A stretch of DNA of 64,000 nucleotides from Betaproteobacteria bacterium HGW-Betaproteobacteria-11 (GTDB lineage Bacteria; Pseudomonadota; Gammaproteobacteria; Burkholderiales; Rhodocyclaceae): NCBI GenBank assembly GCA_002842395.1, contig PHCV01000006.1, forward strand, positions 49,000-112,999, in the 5' to 3' direction. A program made the position numbers and the translations under genes. Position 1 is the stretch's first letter; the number at the start of each line of letters is the position of its first letter. Shown here one piece after another: positions 8,707-19,718 of this stretch. Below the pieces are notes generated by a model. It had not been told where the DNA came from. It saw nothing but the letters and a program-made list of their open reading frames with translations, and did no database searches.

Positions 8707-9135
8707 ATGGCTGAAGATATCCTGCACAAGAAGCAATTTGCACCCTACTCGCCAAAAAAAGGCGAGCAGTACATGAGCGCCAAGCAACTCGTTCATTTCC
8801 GCAATATTCTGAGTTCCATAAAGGATGAACTCAGGGATGATATTGAGCGAACGGTTCATACCCTGCAGGACGAAGCCACGGTATTTGCCGATCCGAATGA
8901 CCGTGCAAGCCAGGAATCGGATATCGCGCTCGAATTACGCAACCGCGATCGCGAGCGCAAGCTGATCAAGAAAATTGATGAGTCGATCGAGCGGATCGAG
9001 AACGGTGAATACGGATACTGTGACTCATGCGGGATCGAAATCGGCTTGAAGCGCCTTGAGGCCCGGCCCACGGCAACCTTGTGCATCGACTGCAAAACCC
9101 TTGAAGAACACCGCGAACGGCAAATCGGAAAATAG
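8707..9135 (+). CDS. dksA: RNA polymerase-binding transcription factor DksA
   Basis: A 142-residue DksA. The N-terminal segment with GEQYM leads into a long coiled coil whose tip carries DPNDRASQE; the two Asp residues match the tip pair that reaches into the RNA polymerase secondary channel. The zinc finger is CDSCG plus CIDC with four cysteines. DksA works with ppGpp to control rRNA and stringent-response promoters. The start at 8707 preserves the conserved N-terminal segment; a later ATG at 8773 would remove it. A strong promoter lies upstream and a terminator downstream, so it is probably monocistronic. Confidence 0.96.
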   Translation: MAEDILHKKQFAPYSPKKGEQYMSAKQLVHFRNILSSIKDELRDDIERTVHTLQDEATVFADPNDRASQESDIALELRNRDRERKLIKKIDESIERIENGEYGYCDSCGIEIGLKRLEARPTATLCIDCKTLEEHRERQIGK

Positions 9136-9156
9136 GCCGAAGGCGGCTGAAGCAGA

Positions 9157-9188
9157 ATAAAAAAGGACGCACATGCGTCCTTTTTTAT
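9157..9188. terminator. Bidirectional terminator between dksA and pnp
   Basis: ATAAAAAAGGACGCA-CA-TGCGTCCTTTTTTAT is a near-perfect palindrome with an A tract on one side and a T tract on the other. It can end both the dksA transcript and the convergent pnp transcript. Confidence 0.85.
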
Positions 9189-9204
9189 CGGAAAACGATC
9201 AATC

Positions 9205-11325
9205 TTATTCGACGGCCGCCACAGGTTCGGGACTATCGGCAGCAATCGCTTTCATCGACAAGCGGACACGCCCCTTGTCGTCTGTCTCGATAACCTTGAC
9301 TTTCACGACCTGACCTTCTTTCAGGTAATCGCCCACGGCATTGACACGCTCGTTGGCGATCTGTGAAATATGCAACAGGCCATCCTTGCCTGGTAACAGA
9401 CTGACAATCGCGCCAAAATCGAGGAGCCGGAGCACGGTACCTTCATACACATGGCCAACTTCCACTTCGGCCGTGATGTCCTCGATACGTTTCTTGGCCA
9501 CTTGTGCAGCATCCGCATTGACCGATGAAATGGTGATCGAACCATCATCCTCGATGTCGATGACGCAACCCGTTTCCTCAGTCAAGCCGCGGATGACCGC
9601 ACCCCCCTTGCCAATCACGTCGCGAATCTTTTCCGGATTGATCTTCATATGGATCATTCGTGGCGCAAACGTCGATACCTCCTCGCGAGGAGCGGAAATC
9701 GATGCCTGCATCTGGGCCAGTATCTGCACCCGCGCTTCTTTTGCCTGGGCCAGGGCCACCTGCATGATTTCCTTGGTGATCCCCTGAATCTTGATGTCCA
9801 TCTGCAAGGCGGTCACCCCTGTTTCAGTACCCGCCACCTTGAAATCCATGTCGCCGAGATGATCTTCATCACCGAGAATATCGGTCAGCACGGCGAAGCG
9901 ATTGCCTTCCTTGATCAATCCCATGGCGATCCCCGCGACATGCGCCTTGAGCGGAACACCGGCATCCATCAAGGCAAGCGAGCCGCCACAAACGGAAGCC
10001 ATCGAGGATGAACCATTGGATTCGGTAATCTCGGAAACGACCCGCATCGAGTAGCCAAATTCCTCCGGAGTCGGCAGCACGGCAAGCAAGGCGCGCTTGG
10101 CCAGACGCCCGTGGCCGATTTCACGGCGTTTCGGCGTACCGACACGTCCGGTCTCGCCGGTCGCATAGGGCGGCATGTTGTAGTGAAGCATGAAACGGTC
10201 GCGGTACTCTCCTTGCAAGGCATCGATGATCTGCTCGTCACGCCCGGTACCCAGGGTTGCAATCACCAGCGCCTGGGTTTCGCCACGAGTAAACAAGGCG
10301 GAGCCATGGGTTCGTGGCAACACGCTGTTGCGGATCGAGATCGGACGCACGGTCCGGGTATCGCGACCATCGATGCGTGGTTCTCCATTGAGAATCTGAC
10401 TACGCACGATCTTCGCCTCGAGATCGAACAGAATATTCCCGATCGCATTGGCATCTGGCGCATTCTCGACGCCCTCGGTCAATGCTGCGATGGTTTGCCG
10501 GGAAATTTCACGCGTCTTCAGCGTACGGGCCTGCTTGCTCGTGATGCGATAAGCTTCGCGCAGTCCTGCTTCCGCCAACTCTGTCACACGGGAAATCAGC
10601 GCTTCGTTCCGTGGCACCGGCTGCCAGTCCCACTCCGGCTTTCCTGCAACCTCAACCAGCTCGTTGATTGCCCTGATCGCAACCTGCATTTGCTCATGGC
10701 CGAATACGACAGCACCCAGCATCACTTCTTCAGACAGTTCCCTGGCTTCCGATTCGACCATCAATACGGCAGCCGCGGTGCCTGCAACCACCAGATCCAG
10801 CTGTGTGCTTTCGAGTAACTGGGTCTTGGTCGGACAAAGCACATACGCGCCATCGATGTAACCGACACGGGCCGCACCGATCGGACCGTCGAAAGGAATA
10901 CCCGAAATGGCCAATGCCGTCGATGCGCCCAGCATGGCCGGAATATCGGGGTCAATTTCCGGATTACATGACATCACAGTGCAGACAACCTGCACTTCAT
11001 TGTAAAAACCCTCGGGGAACAGCGGGCGGATCGGACGATCGATCAGACGGCAGGTCAGTATCTCTTTTTCCGACGGCCGACCTTCGCGCTTGAAGAATCC
11101 CCCAGGGATGCGGCCGGCAGCATAGGATTTTTCCTGGTAATCGACGGTTAACGGGAAGAAATCCTGGCCCGGCTTGGCAGCTGGCGCTCCCACGACGGAA
11201 ACAAGCACGACGGTGTCATCCATGGTCACCATCACCGCTCCGCCAGCCTGACGAGCAACTTCTCCAGTTTCCAGGGTTACGGCATGGGCGCCGTAGGCAA
11301 AACTTTTCTTTATGGGATTCAGCAC
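9205..11325 (-). CDS. pnp: Polynucleotide phosphorylase
   Basis: A 706-residue protein of the usual length. It has two RNase PH-like domains, a KH domain with the GKGG loop in [15 protein letters not shown], and a C-terminal S1 domain starting at [19 protein letters not shown]. The enzyme degrades RNA 3' to 5' using phosphate and forms the trimeric core of the degradosome. It is the last gene of the nusA-infB operon, following rpsO as in most proteobacteria. A stable stem-loop lies in the rpsO-pnp gap and may be an RNase III processing site. Confidence 0.97.
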   Translation of the reverse strand: MLNPIKKSFAYGAHAVTLETGEVARQAGGAVMVTMDDTVVLVSVVGAPAAKPGQDFFPLTVDYQEKSYAAGRIPGGFFKREGRPSEKEILTCRLIDRPIRPLFPEGFYNEVQVVCTVMSCNPEIDPDIPAMLGASTALAISGIPFDGPIGAARVGYIDGAYVLCPTKTQLLESTQLDLVVAGTAAAVLMVESEARELSEEVMLGAVVFGHEQMQVAIRAINELVEVAGKPEWDWQPVPRNEALISRVTELAEAGLREAYRITSKQARTLKTREISRQTIAALTEGVENAPDANAIGNILFDLEAKIVRSQILNGEPRIDGRDTRTVRPISIRNSVLPRTHGSALFTRGETQALVIATLGTGRDEQIIDALQGEYRDRFMLHYNMPPYATGETGRVGTPKRREIGHGRLAKRALLAVLPTPEEFGYSMRVVSEITESNGSSSMASVCGGSLALMDAGVPLKAHVAGIAMGLIKEGNRFAVLTDILGDEDHLGDMDFKVAGTETGVTALQMDIKIQGITKEIMQVALAQAKEARVQILAQMQASISAPREEVSTFAPRMIHMKINPEKIRDVIGKGGAVIRGLTEETGCVIDIEDDGSITISSVNADAAQVAKKRIEDITAEVEVGHVYEGTVLRLLDFGAIVSLLPGKDGLLHISQIANERVNAVGDYLKEGQVVKVKVIETDDKGRVRLSMKAIAADSPEPVAAVE

Positions 11326-11359
11326 AATAATTTCCTTCCGTAGAAACTAGAAACAAAAG

Positions 11360-11390
11360 GGCCGGCACAGTATTTCGGGCTGTGCCGGCC
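11360..11390 (-). promoter_or_regulatory. Stem-loop between rpsO and pnp
   Basis: An 11-base-pair perfect stem, GGCCGGCACAG with CTGTGCCGGCC, encloses a nine-base loop. On the minus strand it is followed by CTTTTG. It may be a partial terminator for rpsO or an RNase III target; in E. coli the pnp leader is cut by RNase III for autocontrol. Confidence 0.6.
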
Positions 11391-11453
11391 AGTCAGTTAA
11401 CTCGCATTGGCGAAGCGACGCACGTCGCGTAATCCAACAACCCCGCCGGAATC

Positions 11454-11723
11454 TTACTTGCGCAGACCAAGACGTTCAATTAAAGAACGATAGCCATCAA
11501 CATTCTTGCGTTTCAGATAGTCGAGCATCTTACGGCGCTGACTCACCATCTTGAGCAGACCGCGACGCGAGTGATGATCCTTTGTATGGGCCTTGAAGTG
11601 GCCGGTCAAATCGTTGATCCGCGCAGTCAGCAGTGCCACCTGTACTTCAGGCGATCCGGTATCACCCGGCGCACGTTGATTCTCGGTTACGATTTTTGCC
11701 TTGTCAGCAGTCAAAATTGCCAT
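11454..11723 (-). CDS. rpsO: 30S ribosomal protein S15
   Basis: An 89-residue protein of the exact family length. [20 protein letters not shown] and [19 protein letters not shown] are diagnostic for S15, which binds the central domain of 16S rRNA early in 30S assembly. It sits between truB and pnp, the standard proteobacterial arrangement. Confidence 0.98.
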   Translation of the reverse strand: MAILTADKAKIVTENQRAPGDTGSPEVQVALLTARINDLTGHFKAHTKDHHSRRGLLKMVSQRRKMLDYLKRKNVDGYRSLIERLGLRK

Positions 11724-11785
11724 CGTTATTTCCCTGTGTATCCCGTTATGTTAACTTTTTTCACATCAGCCGCGCATTATATCGT

Positions 11786-12754
11786 TCAGAGCCGGTTTTT
11801 ATCAAGCCCGGCACCTGATTCTGTCGTGACAACACACATCGAAATCCGATTTGTTGCCACAAGCCGTAGGGGCCGCAATCTGCCTTCATCCAGTACCTGG
11901 GCAACGCCAATAAAGCTGCCGGACTCATCGTAGATGCGCAAACGTTGCCCGGGCTTTCCCACCTCCCAGTCAAGCAACTGTCCCTGACGCATGCGCAAGG
12001 CATCATCGGTCTCCAGTACCACGGCTTCGAGGGCTGCGAGCAGCGCATCAGGCGGTAACAAAATTGCATCCCGATCACCGGGGCTCAGCCGCTCCAGATC
12101 CTCCATGGCATGCGCCTGCGAGATATCGATATTACCAATTCCAGTACGGCGCAATCCCGCAAGAAAAGCCCCGCACCCCAGTCGTTCGCCCAGGTCAACC
12201 GCCAGCGTCCGGATGTACGTTCCCTTGCTGCAACTCACCTCGAACACAAATCGATCACCCGACCAACTGAGCAAACGAATTTCATGAATGCGCACGTGAC
12301 GTACCTTGCGCTCAACCACGAGACCCGCTCGCGCATATTCATAAAGCGGCTTGCCTTCGCGCTTCAACGCGGAGTACATGGGGGGAACTTGGTCAATCTC
12401 GCCGAGAAAAGACGCCAATGTCGCTTCGACAGCATCGCGATCGACAGCCACAGAACGGCGCTCAACTATCGCGCCCTCGGCATCTGCGGTGGTAGTGGTG
12501 ACACCCAACTGGACTGTCGCGATGTAACGCTTATCCGCCTCCAGCAACTCGGCGGAAAATTTCGTCGCCTCGCCAAAACACAGTGGCAACAACCCGGTAG
12601 CTAACGGATCGAGGGTTCCCGTATGCCCCGCTTTTTCCGCGTTATAGAGCCTGCGGGCCGCCTGCAATGTGTGGTTCGATGACAATCCAAGTGCTTTGTC
12701 GAGGATCAGAACTCCGTCAAGCAACCGACGGGAAGAGCGCTGCGAAGTAATCAA
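11786..12754 (-). CDS. truB: tRNA pseudouridine(55) synthase
   Basis: A 322-residue TruB. The catalytic Asp49 lies in HTGTLDPLATG, and the protein continues through the core fold to a C-terminal PUA-like region. The enzyme converts U55 in the T loop of tRNAs to pseudouridine. Its ATG overlaps the rbfA stop by four bases, so translation is coupled within the nusA-infB operon. Confidence 0.97.
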   Translation of the reverse strand: MITSQRSSRRLLDGVLILDKALGLSSNHTLQAARRLYNAEKAGHTGTLDPLATGLLPLCFGEATKFSAELLEADKRYIATVQLGVTTTTADAEGAIVERRSVAVDRDAVEATLASFLGEIDQVPPMYSALKREGKPLYEYARAGLVVERKVRHVRIHEIRLLSWSGDRFVFEVSCSKGTYIRTLAVDLGERLGCGAFLAGLRRTGIGNIDISQAHAMEDLERLSPGDRDAILLPPDALLAALEAVVLETDDALRMRQGQLLDWEVGKPGQRLRIYDESGSFIGVAQVLDEGRLRPLRLVATNRISMCVVTTESGAGLDKNRL

Positions 12755-13143
12755 TCGGCACTCGGCTTGCGTTCTGACCCAACGGCCTCATCAATCAGCT
12801 GCGATAACCGCGCGCCTCTCTCGATCGACTCATCGTATATGAAATGCAATTCCGGGATTTGGTGCAGACGAATACGCCGACCTAGCTCCCGACGCAGAAA
12901 TCCCGCGGAGCGTTTCAATCCTTCATCAAGGATCACATTCGCCTCCTCGCCTGCCATCGAGGTGTAAAACACTTTTGCATGCGCGTAGTCCGGAGTGACT
13001 TCCACGTCGGTCACGGTTACCAGCGCCAGCTTTGCTGCGATACGCGGATCTTTCAGGTGAAATCTGAGCAGATCCGCCAATTCACGACGGACCTGCTCGG
13101 ATATCCGGTCAGAACGCGCAAACCCGCTCCGTTTTGCTTTCAT
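12751..13143 (-). CDS. rbfA: 30S ribosome-binding factor A
   Basis: A 130-residue protein with the KH-like fold signature. RISEQVRRELADLL at the start and VTVTDVEVTPDYAHAKVFY in the middle are typical. RbfA helps late 30S maturation and 16S rRNA 5' processing. It is located two bases after infB and overlaps truB by four bases. Confidence 0.97.
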   Translation of the reverse strand: MKAKRSGFARSDRISEQVRRELADLLRFHLKDPRIAAKLALVTVTDVEVTPDYAHAKVFYTSMAGEEANVILDEGLKRSAGFLRRELGRRIRLHQIPELHFIYDESIERGARLSQLIDEAVGSERKPSAD

Positions 13144-13145
13144 TG

Positions 13146-15926
13146 CTAAAGCGAACGGGCGACTTCCTGAATCTCGAACACTTCAAGTTGATCGCCTTCC
13201 TCGATGTCAGCGAAATTTTTCAGGCTCAAGCCGCATTCGAATCCTTCCCTGACTTCGCGCGCGTCATCCTTGAAGCGCTTGAGCGAATCAAGTTCGCCCG
13301 TGTGAACGACAGTATTGTTGCGCAATAGGCGCACCGAGGCATTCCGCTTGACGATCCCCGACAACACCATGCAACCGGCAACCGAGCCCACCTTTGATAT
13401 CCTGAAAACCTGCCGAATCTCGACCAGCCCGAGCATGACTTCTTTCTTCTCCGGCATCAGCATGCCGGAAAGCGCGGCCTTGACCTCATCCACGGCCGCA
13501 TAAATGATGTTGTAGTAGCGAATATCCACCCCAAAGCTCTCGGCGGCCTTGCGCGCACCTGCGTCGGCGCGCGTATTGAAGCCGATGATGACGGCCTTGG
13601 AAGCCGACGCGAGATTGACGTCGGACTCGGTGATCCCGCCCACGCCTGCATGGATCACCTGCACCTTGACTTCGGCGGTAGAAAGCTTGTTCAGGGATTG
13701 CGCCAATGCTTCTTGCGAGCCCTGCACATCGGCCTTGATGATCAGGGGCAAGGTGCGCACCTCGCCTTCCGCCATCTGCTCGAACATGTTCTCAAGCTTT
13801 GCGGCCTGCTGCTTGGCAAGCTTGACATCACGGAACTTGCCTTGGCGGAAGAGAGCAATTTCACGGGCCTTGCGTTCGTCCGCGAGCACTACACATTCGG
13901 TACCCGCTACCGGTACATCACTCAGTCCCTGGATCTCGACCGGTATCGAAGGTCCTGCCGCATCGACCGCCTTCCCATTCTCGTCAAGCATGGCGCGCAC
14001 ACGTCCAAATACTGCCCCGGCCAGTAAAACATCGCCTCGATGCAGAGTTCCGGACTGCACTAGAATCGTCGCCACGGCGCCTTTCCCTTTGTCGAGTCGC
14101 GCCTCGATGATGAGGCCCTTGGCCGGCGCATCCGTTGGCGCCTTGAGTTCCAGAACCTCGGCCTGGAGGAGTACTTGTTCCAGCAAGCCATCGACCCCTT
14201 CGCCTGTCTTCGCCGAAACTCCGATGAAAGGAGAATCTCCCCCATACTCTTCCGGCACGACACCTTCGGCGACCAATTCCTGTTTGACACGCTCAGGATT
14301 GCCATCCGGCTTATCTATCTTGGTGACGGCAACCACAAGGGGTACGTTGGCAGCCTTGGCATGATGAATGGCTTCTCGGGTCTGTGGCATCACCCCATCA
14401 TCGGCAGCAACCACGAGCACCACGATATCGGTCGCTTTTGCTCCCCGCGCCCGCATTGCCGTAAATGCTTCATGCCCCGGAGTATCCAGAAAGGTGATCA
14501 TTCCGCGTGGGGTCTCGACATGGTAGGCCCCGATATGCTGGGTGATGCCACCCGCCTCACCATGTGCGACACGGCTCCTGCGAATATAGTCAAGCAATGA
14601 GGTCTTGCCATGATCGACATGGCCCATCACCGTAACTACCGGAGCACGCGGTAGCTGTTCAAATTCCTTATGCTCGACCTGAGCATCCAGGAATGCGTCC
14701 GGATCGTCGAGTTTCGCCGCAAATGCACGGTGTCCCATTTCCTCGACCACGATCATTGCCGTTTCCTGGTCGATGACCTGATTGATCGTCACCATGGAGC
14801 CCATTTTCATCATGGTTTTGATCACTTCACCCGCCTTGACGCTCATCTTGTGCGCCAGATCGGCAACGGAAATAGTTTCCGGAACATGCACATCGTGCAC
14901 GATAGCCTCGACCGGCTGTTGATTCACTGCCTCGGCCGCTGCGGCATGGCGCGCACCCTGCCGGCCGCCCCCCTTCGCCCCTCTCCAGCCCGCAACCCCG
15001 GTGTCGCCGCGCGTCTTGATGCCACGGCGCTTCGCCGCGTCATCTTTCCAGGTATCCTTCTTTGCCGGCTTGGCCTTGGTTTCAGCGGGCTTGACTGTCG
15101 TCGGTTTGTGTATCGTTCCCGACACACCTGCCGCCTGTTCCTTCGTCTTCTTTGTCTCGGCTTCGGCAACAGCACGTTGCTCCTGCAGTAAACGGGCCTC
15201 GGCAGCAGCACGCGCATTGCTCTCGCGAAGATTCTTTTCCTGAAACTCGGTGGCCTGGATTTCCGCCAGTCGAGTCTGGCGTTTCGACTCGGCTTCGCGT
15301 AACAGTTGTTCGGCAGAATCAATGACCGGTTTCGTTTTTGCCCTTGAACGCACAACCGCCATCTTTGCTGCCACTGGTTTGCTTTCACTCACCTCGGCCA
15401 CAGCCTGCTTGACGACCGCCGGCTCCACGGCCGTGATCGCGGGAACAGCAGTTTCTCCACGGTCGACACCCGGCGCAGACAATGCCAGATCACTGATGTC
15501 CATCGAAATCTGCTCAGCCGCGGGAGATGGAACGGGGTTGGCTTGCACAATCGGCGCCTGATTTTCCTCGCCAGACACGATGGGTTTGGTTTCCGCTGCC
15601 CTAACTGTCTCCTTCGATGCCTCGCTGACATCGCGCTTGACGAAAACTCTTTTTTTCCGCACTTCGACCTGAATCGTGCGTGCCTTGCCGCTCGCATCAG
15701 CTGCCCGAATTTCGGTCGTTTGCTTGCGGGTCAGGGTTATCTTGGTTTTGGGCGCGGCCTCGCCGTGCGATTTGCGCAGATAGGCCAAAAGGCACGACTT
15801 ATCCTGTTCCGACACCGAGTCGCTGGCCGCATGTTTCTCCACCCCCGCCATCACAAGTTGCTCGAGCAAGGCAGAAGCCGGCATTTTCAGCTCGGCAGCA
15901 AATTCAGAAACAGTCATCGACGGCAT
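13146..15926 (-). CDS. infB: Translation initiation factor IF-2
   Basis: A 926-residue IF-2. The N-terminal IF2_N domain ([20 protein letters not shown]) is followed by a long charged Lys/Ala/Glu-rich linker. The GTPase domain has the P-loop [10 protein letters not shown] and the [10 protein letters not shown] switch region, and elongation factor-like and C-terminal fMet-tRNA binding domains follow. The start at 15926 is chosen because GAAAGG lies at good spacing; the frame is open further upstream into nusA, and a second ATG at 15917 is possible. IF-2 places initiator tRNA on the 30S subunit. Confidence 0.96.
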   Translation of the reverse strand: MPSMTVSEFAAELKMPASALLEQLVMAGVEKHAASDSVSEQDKSCLLAYLRKSHGEAAPKTKITLTRKQTTEIRAADASGKARTIQVEVRKKRVFVKRDVSEASKETVRAAETKPIVSGEENQAPIVQANPVPSPAAEQISMDISDLALSAPGVDRGETAVPAITAVEPAVVKQAVAEVSESKPVAAKMAVVRSRAKTKPVIDSAEQLLREAESKRQTRLAEIQATEFQEKNLRESNARAAAEARLLQEQRAVAEAETKKTKEQAAGVSGTIHKPTTVKPAETKAKPAKKDTWKDDAAKRRGIKTRGDTGVAGWRGAKGGGRQGARHAAAAEAVNQQPVEAIVHDVHVPETISVADLAHKMSVKAGEVIKTMMKMGSMVTINQVIDQETAMIVVEEMGHRAFAAKLDDPDAFLDAQVEHKEFEQLPRAPVVTVMGHVDHGKTSLLDYIRRSRVAHGEAGGITQHIGAYHVETPRGMITFLDTPGHEAFTAMRARGAKATDIVVLVVAADDGVMPQTREAIHHAKAANVPLVVAVTKIDKPDGNPERVKQELVAEGVVPEEYGGDSPFIGVSAKTGEGVDGLLEQVLLQAEVLELKAPTDAPAKGLIIEARLDKGKGAVATILVQSGTLHRGDVLLAGAVFGRVRAMLDENGKAVDAAGPSIPVEIQGLSDVPVAGTECVVLADERKAREIALFRQGKFRDVKLAKQQAAKLENMFEQMAEGEVRTLPLIIKADVQGSQEALAQSLNKLSTAEVKVQVIHAGVGGITESDVNLASASKAVIIGFNTRADAGARKAAESFGVDIRYYNIIYAAVDEVKAALSGMLMPEKKEVMLGLVEIRQVFRISKVGSVAGCMVLSGIVKRNASVRLLRNNTVVHTGELDSLKRFKDDAREVREGFECGLSLKNFADIEEGDQLEVFEIQEVARSL

Positions 15927-15936
15927 GCAGTACCTT

Positions 15937-17418
15937 TCAATCTTCAGCAACAAACCAATGGGCGCGCGCTTTGACAATCAGCGCCTTTGCCCGTTCAGAG
16001 TCCATCCCGGTCATTTCGGTCAGTTCATCGATTGCCAGATCGGCCAACATATCACGGGTAGTAATGTCATGCCTTGCCAGCCTGGCGGCGAGCGCCTCGT
16101 CCATGTCTTCGAGTGAAAGAAGGTCTTCGGCAACTTTACCCAGTTGCTCCTCATCGACGATCGCCTCGGTCAGAAGTACGTTACGCGCCCGATCCCGGAG
16201 TTCATTGACCGTCGCCTCATCGAACGCCTCTATCTCGAGCATTTCGGCGAGCGGCACATAAGCGACCTCTTCCAGCGTGGAAAATCCTTCATCGATCAGA
16301 ATATCGGCGACCTCGGCATCGACGTCCAGCTTCTCGACAAACAGGCTCCGGATCGCTGCATGCTCCGACTCGGATCGCTCACGTGACTGTTCGGTCGTCA
16401 TCAAGTTGATCGTCCAACCCGTCAGCTCCGAAGCCAGCCGCACATTTTGTCCGCCACGCCCAATGGCGATGGCAAGATTCGCCTCATCCACCACGACATC
16501 CATGGCATGTTTTTCTTCATCGACGACGATACTCTGAACTTCGGCCGGAGCGAGCGCGCCAATCACGAACTGAGCCGGATCGGCCGACCACAAAATAATG
16601 TCCACGCGCTCACCGGATAATTCATTGGTCACCGCCGTGACACGCGAGCCACGCATGCCAACGCAGGTACCAATCGGATCGATCCGTGGATCGTTCGACT
16701 TCACCGCAATCTTGGCCCGCATACCTGGATCGCGTGCCGCAGCCTTGATTTCGAGCAGGCCGTCCTCGATCTCGGGAACTTCCAGCTCGAACAGTTTCAT
16801 GATGAACTCGGGGGCGGTACGGGAGAGGATGATCTGCGGGCCACGCGCCTGGCGATCGATTTTCATCAGCCAGGCACGTACCCGGTCACCTGGGCGCAGG
16901 TTTTCCTTCGGGATCATCTGATCACGCGGCAATGACGCCTCAACCCGTCCTGCCTCGATGATGGCATTGCCGCGCTCCATTCGCTTGACCGTACCATTGA
17001 CGAGGAATTCCTTGCGCTCGAGAAAATCGCTCAATATCTGCTCTCGTTCCGCATCCCGAATTTTTTGCAGAATCACCTGCTTCGCCGCCTGGGCGCCAAT
17101 CCGGCCAAAATCGACCGGTTCCAATCCCTCCTCGATGTAATCATCCAGAGCAATATCAGGGATCTGCTGCCGAGCCTGGAGCAACCCCATCTGCTGCTCG
17201 GGATTTTCGACCGCATCATCGGCAACCACCAGCCAGCGACGAAAAGCCTCATGCTCGCCAGTCTCCCGGTTGATCTCGACACGCACATCGGCGTCGTCAT
17301 TGGTGCGCTTCTTGGTCGCCGACGCCAGGGCCTGCTCCAGAGCATCGAACACGATGTCACGTGATACATTTTTTTCGCGGGCCAAGGCGTCGACCAGCAG
17401 CAGCATTTCACGACTCAT
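15937..17418 (-). CDS. nusA: Transcription termination/antitermination protein NusA
   Basis: A 493-residue NusA. It has the N-terminal RNA polymerase-binding domain ([20 protein letters not shown]), an S1 domain, two KH domains ([10 protein letters not shown] and [15 protein letters not shown]) and C-terminal acidic helix-hairpin-helix repeats ending near [13 protein letters not shown]. It modulates pausing, rho-dependent termination and antitermination of rRNA operons. It sits between rimP and infB as in almost all proteobacteria. Confidence 0.97.
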   Translation of the reverse strand: MSREMLLLVDALAREKNVSRDIVFDALEQALASATKKRTNDDADVRVEINRETGEHEAFRRWLVVADDAVENPEQQMGLLQARQQIPDIALDDYIEEGLEPVDFGRIGAQAAKQVILQKIRDAEREQILSDFLERKEFLVNGTVKRMERGNAIIEAGRVEASLPRDQMIPKENLRPGDRVRAWLMKIDRQARGPQIILSRTAPEFIMKLFELEVPEIEDGLLEIKAAARDPGMRAKIAVKSNDPRIDPIGTCVGMRGSRVTAVTNELSGERVDIILWSADPAQFVIGALAPAEVQSIVVDEEKHAMDVVVDEANLAIAIGRGGQNVRLASELTGWTINLMTTEQSRERSESEHAAIRSLFVEKLDVDAEVADILIDEGFSTLEEVAYVPLAEMLEIEAFDEATVNELRDRARNVLLTEAIVDEEQLGKVAEDLLSLEDMDEALAARLARHDITTRDMLADLAIDELTEMTGMDSERAKALIVKARAHWFVAED

Positions 17419-17438
17419 AGGTAGTTCTCCGGCAAGAT

Positions 17439-17900
17439 TCAGAACTTGGGCACCAAACGTGCTCGATCGATATTTTCAAGCGCCAACTCATGCAGCGCAT
17501 CTTCGGCCCGCAAACACACCTTCTCCATGCCAGGCTCGCCAACAATGCCTTCCAGCACGCCACGGAAATTTCGCTGGTTTCCAACGGGCATGCGCAGCTT
17601 CAACTGCACTTCGCTACCAACGAAGCGATGGTAATCCGCGACTTTGTTCAGGGGCCGATCGAGCCCAGGGGAAGAAACCTCCAGCCTGTCGTAATCAACA
17701 TTTTCCACCATGAAAACACGCGTCAGCTGATTGCTGACCAGCGTGCAATCGTCGATCGAAACACCGCCCGCTTCCGGCCGGGAACCTTCCGGGTGGTCGA
17801 TGAAAACGCGAAGCAGGCGGGCCCGCGGACTACGCTCCAGTTCGACCAGGACATAGCCCAGGCCGAGAACAGTTTTCTCAATTAATTCATCAAGTTGCAT
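17439..17900 (-). CDS. rimP: Ribosome maturation factor RimP
   Basis: A 153-residue protein. [19 protein letters not shown] and [11 protein letters not shown] are characteristic of the RimP/DUF150 family, which is needed for early 30S assembly. It is the first gene of the rimP-nusA-infB-rbfA-truB-rpsO-pnp operon. A stem-loop with a T tract lies between it and the upstream rluB gene. Confidence 0.97.
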   Translation of the reverse strand: MQLDELIEKTVLGLGYVLVELERSPRARLLRVFIDHPEGSRPEAGGVSIDDCTLVSNQLTRVFMVENVDYDRLEVSSPGLDRPLNKVADYHRFVGSEVQLKLRMPVGNQRNFRGVLEGIVGEPGMEKVCLRAEDALHELALENIDRARLVPKF

Positions 17901-17925
17901 TGATTGCCAGAAACCCTTCGCACCA

Positions 17926-17951
17926 ATGAAAAATGGGCTGAAAAGCCCATT
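17926..17951 (-). terminator. Terminator or rimP leader hairpin
   Basis: On the minus strand AATGGGCT-TTTC-AGCCCATT is followed by a T run. It lies between rluB and rimP, so it probably ends the scpAB-rluB transcript. It could instead be part of the rimP operon leader. Confidence 0.7.
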
Positions 17952-18007
17952 CTTCCTCTCTCTTCCGAGAACGGCGCCAACTAAGACGGCAAATTATAGC
18001 AGAGGCC

Positions 18008-19180
18008 TCATTTCTCCGCAAAATCAATTCGGTTACCATCGACTTCATCTTCTTCGTCGTAGTCATCGCCCACATCGACGAAAAGGTCAGGGCCCGGTTC
18101 AGTAGTTTTCTGCTCCGGGGGGAGCGATTTAAGCAAGGTCTCGACCTCCCCTGGTTCAAGGTCGAGACATTGACCCCGTTTAAGGCGGGGGGGCATGTTT
18201 ATCGGTCCGTAGCGCACCCGCATCAGTCGACTCACGGTCACACCGACCGCTTCGAACATGCGCCGCACTTCGCGGTTCCGTCCTTCCTTGAGCGTGACGT
18301 GATACCAATGGTTGGCGCCCTCCCCGCCAGACTCGACAATCTGGAGGAAATGCGCCAAGCCATCTTCGAGTTCGATACCCGTGCGCAACCGCTCAAGAGT
18401 CTCGGGAGCAACTTCTCCCAGCACGCGCACGGCGTATTCGCGCTCGACCTCGTAGCGGGGATGCATCATGCGATTGGCGATGCCGCCATCGTTGGTAAAT
18501 AAAAGCAGGCCGCAGGAATTGAAATCCAGCCGGCCAATGGAAATCCAGCGTCCGTTCTTCAACCGCGGCAATTTCGCGAAGACACTCGGCCGGCCTTCCG
18601 GGTCGTCCTTGGAGACGATTTCACCCTCCGGCTTGTGATACATCATTACGCGAGGGACACGCCTGCCAAATCTGAGCTGAATCAATTTGCCATTGACCCG
18701 TATCTTGTCCTCCGGACCAACCCGCTGGCCGACATGGGCCGGAAGGCCATTCACACTGACCCGTCCGGCAATGATCCATTCCTCGAGTTCGCGTCGCGAA
18801 CCATAGCCCGCATCGGCTAGCGCTTTGTGCAGCTTCGGCGGCTCGATAAACACTGGCTCGGCACGCCGCCCCTGTCCCGGGGCAAAGCCGGGCATCTGTC
18901 CGCGCCCCTGGCGCCTGCCTTCACCAAAATCCTTGTACCTGCTCTGACCGCCGGCTTGCGGCGGCCTGAACGGACTAGCCTTGCGGGGAGGGCCCGGCTT
19001 GCGGGGCGGGCCGCTCCGCTTCCCGGTCGGCGAATTCGTCTTGTCTGGATATTCCGACGAACTGCCCGCCGGCGCCGTCTGCTGGCGATTGCCCTGTCCC
19101 GGCATACCCTGCATCCCCGCTGGCCGTCGCGGGCCGCGACGTTTCGAGCGCAATGGTTTCGGCGATTGTGGATTGTCCAA
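18008..19180 (-). CDS. rluB: 23S rRNA pseudouridine synthase B (RsuA family)
   Basis: A 390-residue protein. Residues 1-110 are a low-complexity Pro/Arg/Gly/Gln-rich tail. An S4 domain (KLHKALADAGYGSRRELEEWI) follows, then the RsuA-type catalytic domain with Asp219 in GRLDFNSCGLLLFTNDGG. A C-terminal acidic tail ends the protein. RluB makes pseudouridine 2605 in 23S rRNA. The chosen start lies 206 bases inside scpB in another frame. A shorter form starting at the ATG at 18895 would avoid this overlap and still keep the S4 and catalytic domains. Basic N-terminal extensions are common in betaproteobacterial RluB. Confidence 0.87.
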   Translation of the reverse strand: MDNPQSPKPLRSKRRGPRRPAGMQGMPGQGNRQQTAPAGSSSEYPDKTNSPTGKRSGPPRKPGPPRKASPFRPPQAGGQSRYKDFGEGRRQGRGQMPGFAPGQGRRAEPVFIEPPKLHKALADAGYGSRRELEEWIIAGRVSVNGLPAHVGQRVGPEDKIRVNGKLIQLRFGRRVPRVMMYHKPEGEIVSKDDPEGRPSVFAKLPRLKNGRWISIGRLDFNSCGLLLFTNDGGIANRMMHPRYEVEREYAVRVLGEVAPETLERLRTGIELEDGLAHFLQIVESGGEGANHWYHVTLKEGRNREVRRMFEAVGVTVSRLMRVRYGPINMPPRLKRGQCLDLEPGEVETLLKSLPPEQKTTEPGPDLFVDVGDDYDEEDEVDGNRIDFAEK

Positions 19181-19718
19181 GATCCATTACCCTTTCAATT
19201 TCATTCAATGGTGGCAGTTCGGTCAGACTGCGCAAACCGAGTTCATCAAGAAACGTTGGTGTTGTTGCATACAACGCCGGTCTTCCCGGCGCATCACGAT
19301 GGCCGACGGCATCGATCCAGCCGCGAGCTTCGAGTGTCTTCAAAATATTCGGCGATACCGCCACGCCGCGTACATCTTCGATATCGCCACGCGTCACCGG
19401 CTGACGGTAGGCAATGATCGCCAGCGTCTCCAGCACGGCTCGTGAATATCTCGGCGCTTTCTCGTTTTTCAGCCGATCGATGTAAACCTGGTATTCCGGT
19501 CGGGTCTGAAAACGCCAGCCGGATGCCAATCGTACCAAATCCACGCCACGCCGTGCCCAGTCGCGACGCAAATCGTCAAGCAATGCATGCCAGGTATCGT
19601 CATCGAATTCCTGGTCGAACAGCTTTTTCAGCTCGGCCAGCGGCAGCGGTTCAGTCGCAGCCAGCAACGTCGCCTCGATGACGCGCTTGAAATCTTCAGG
19701 GGTGTACAACGGCAGCAT
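18975..19718 (-). CDS. scpB: Segregation and condensation protein B
   Basis: A 247-residue ScpB. The two winged-helix domains are visible, with RVIEATLLAATEPLPLAELKKLF at the start and AVLETLAIIAYRQPVTRGDIEDVRGV in the second. About 58 C-terminal residues are low complexity and lie opposite the rluB N-terminus in another frame. ScpB joins ScpA and SMC in the condensin-like complex that compacts and segregates the chromosome. Its ATG overlaps the end of scpA by 23 bases. Confidence 0.95.
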   Translation of the reverse strand: MLPLYTPEDFKRVIEATLLAATEPLPLAELKKLFDQEFDDDTWHALLDDLRRDWARRGVDLVRLASGWRFQTRPEYQVYIDRLKNEKAPRYSRAVLETLAIIAYRQPVTRGDIEDVRGVAVSPNILKTLEARGWIDAVGHRDAPGRPALYATTPTFLDELGLRSLTELPPLNEIERVMDLGQSTIAETIALETSRPATASGDAGYAGTGQSPADGAGGQFVGISRQDEFADREAERPAPQAGPSPQG

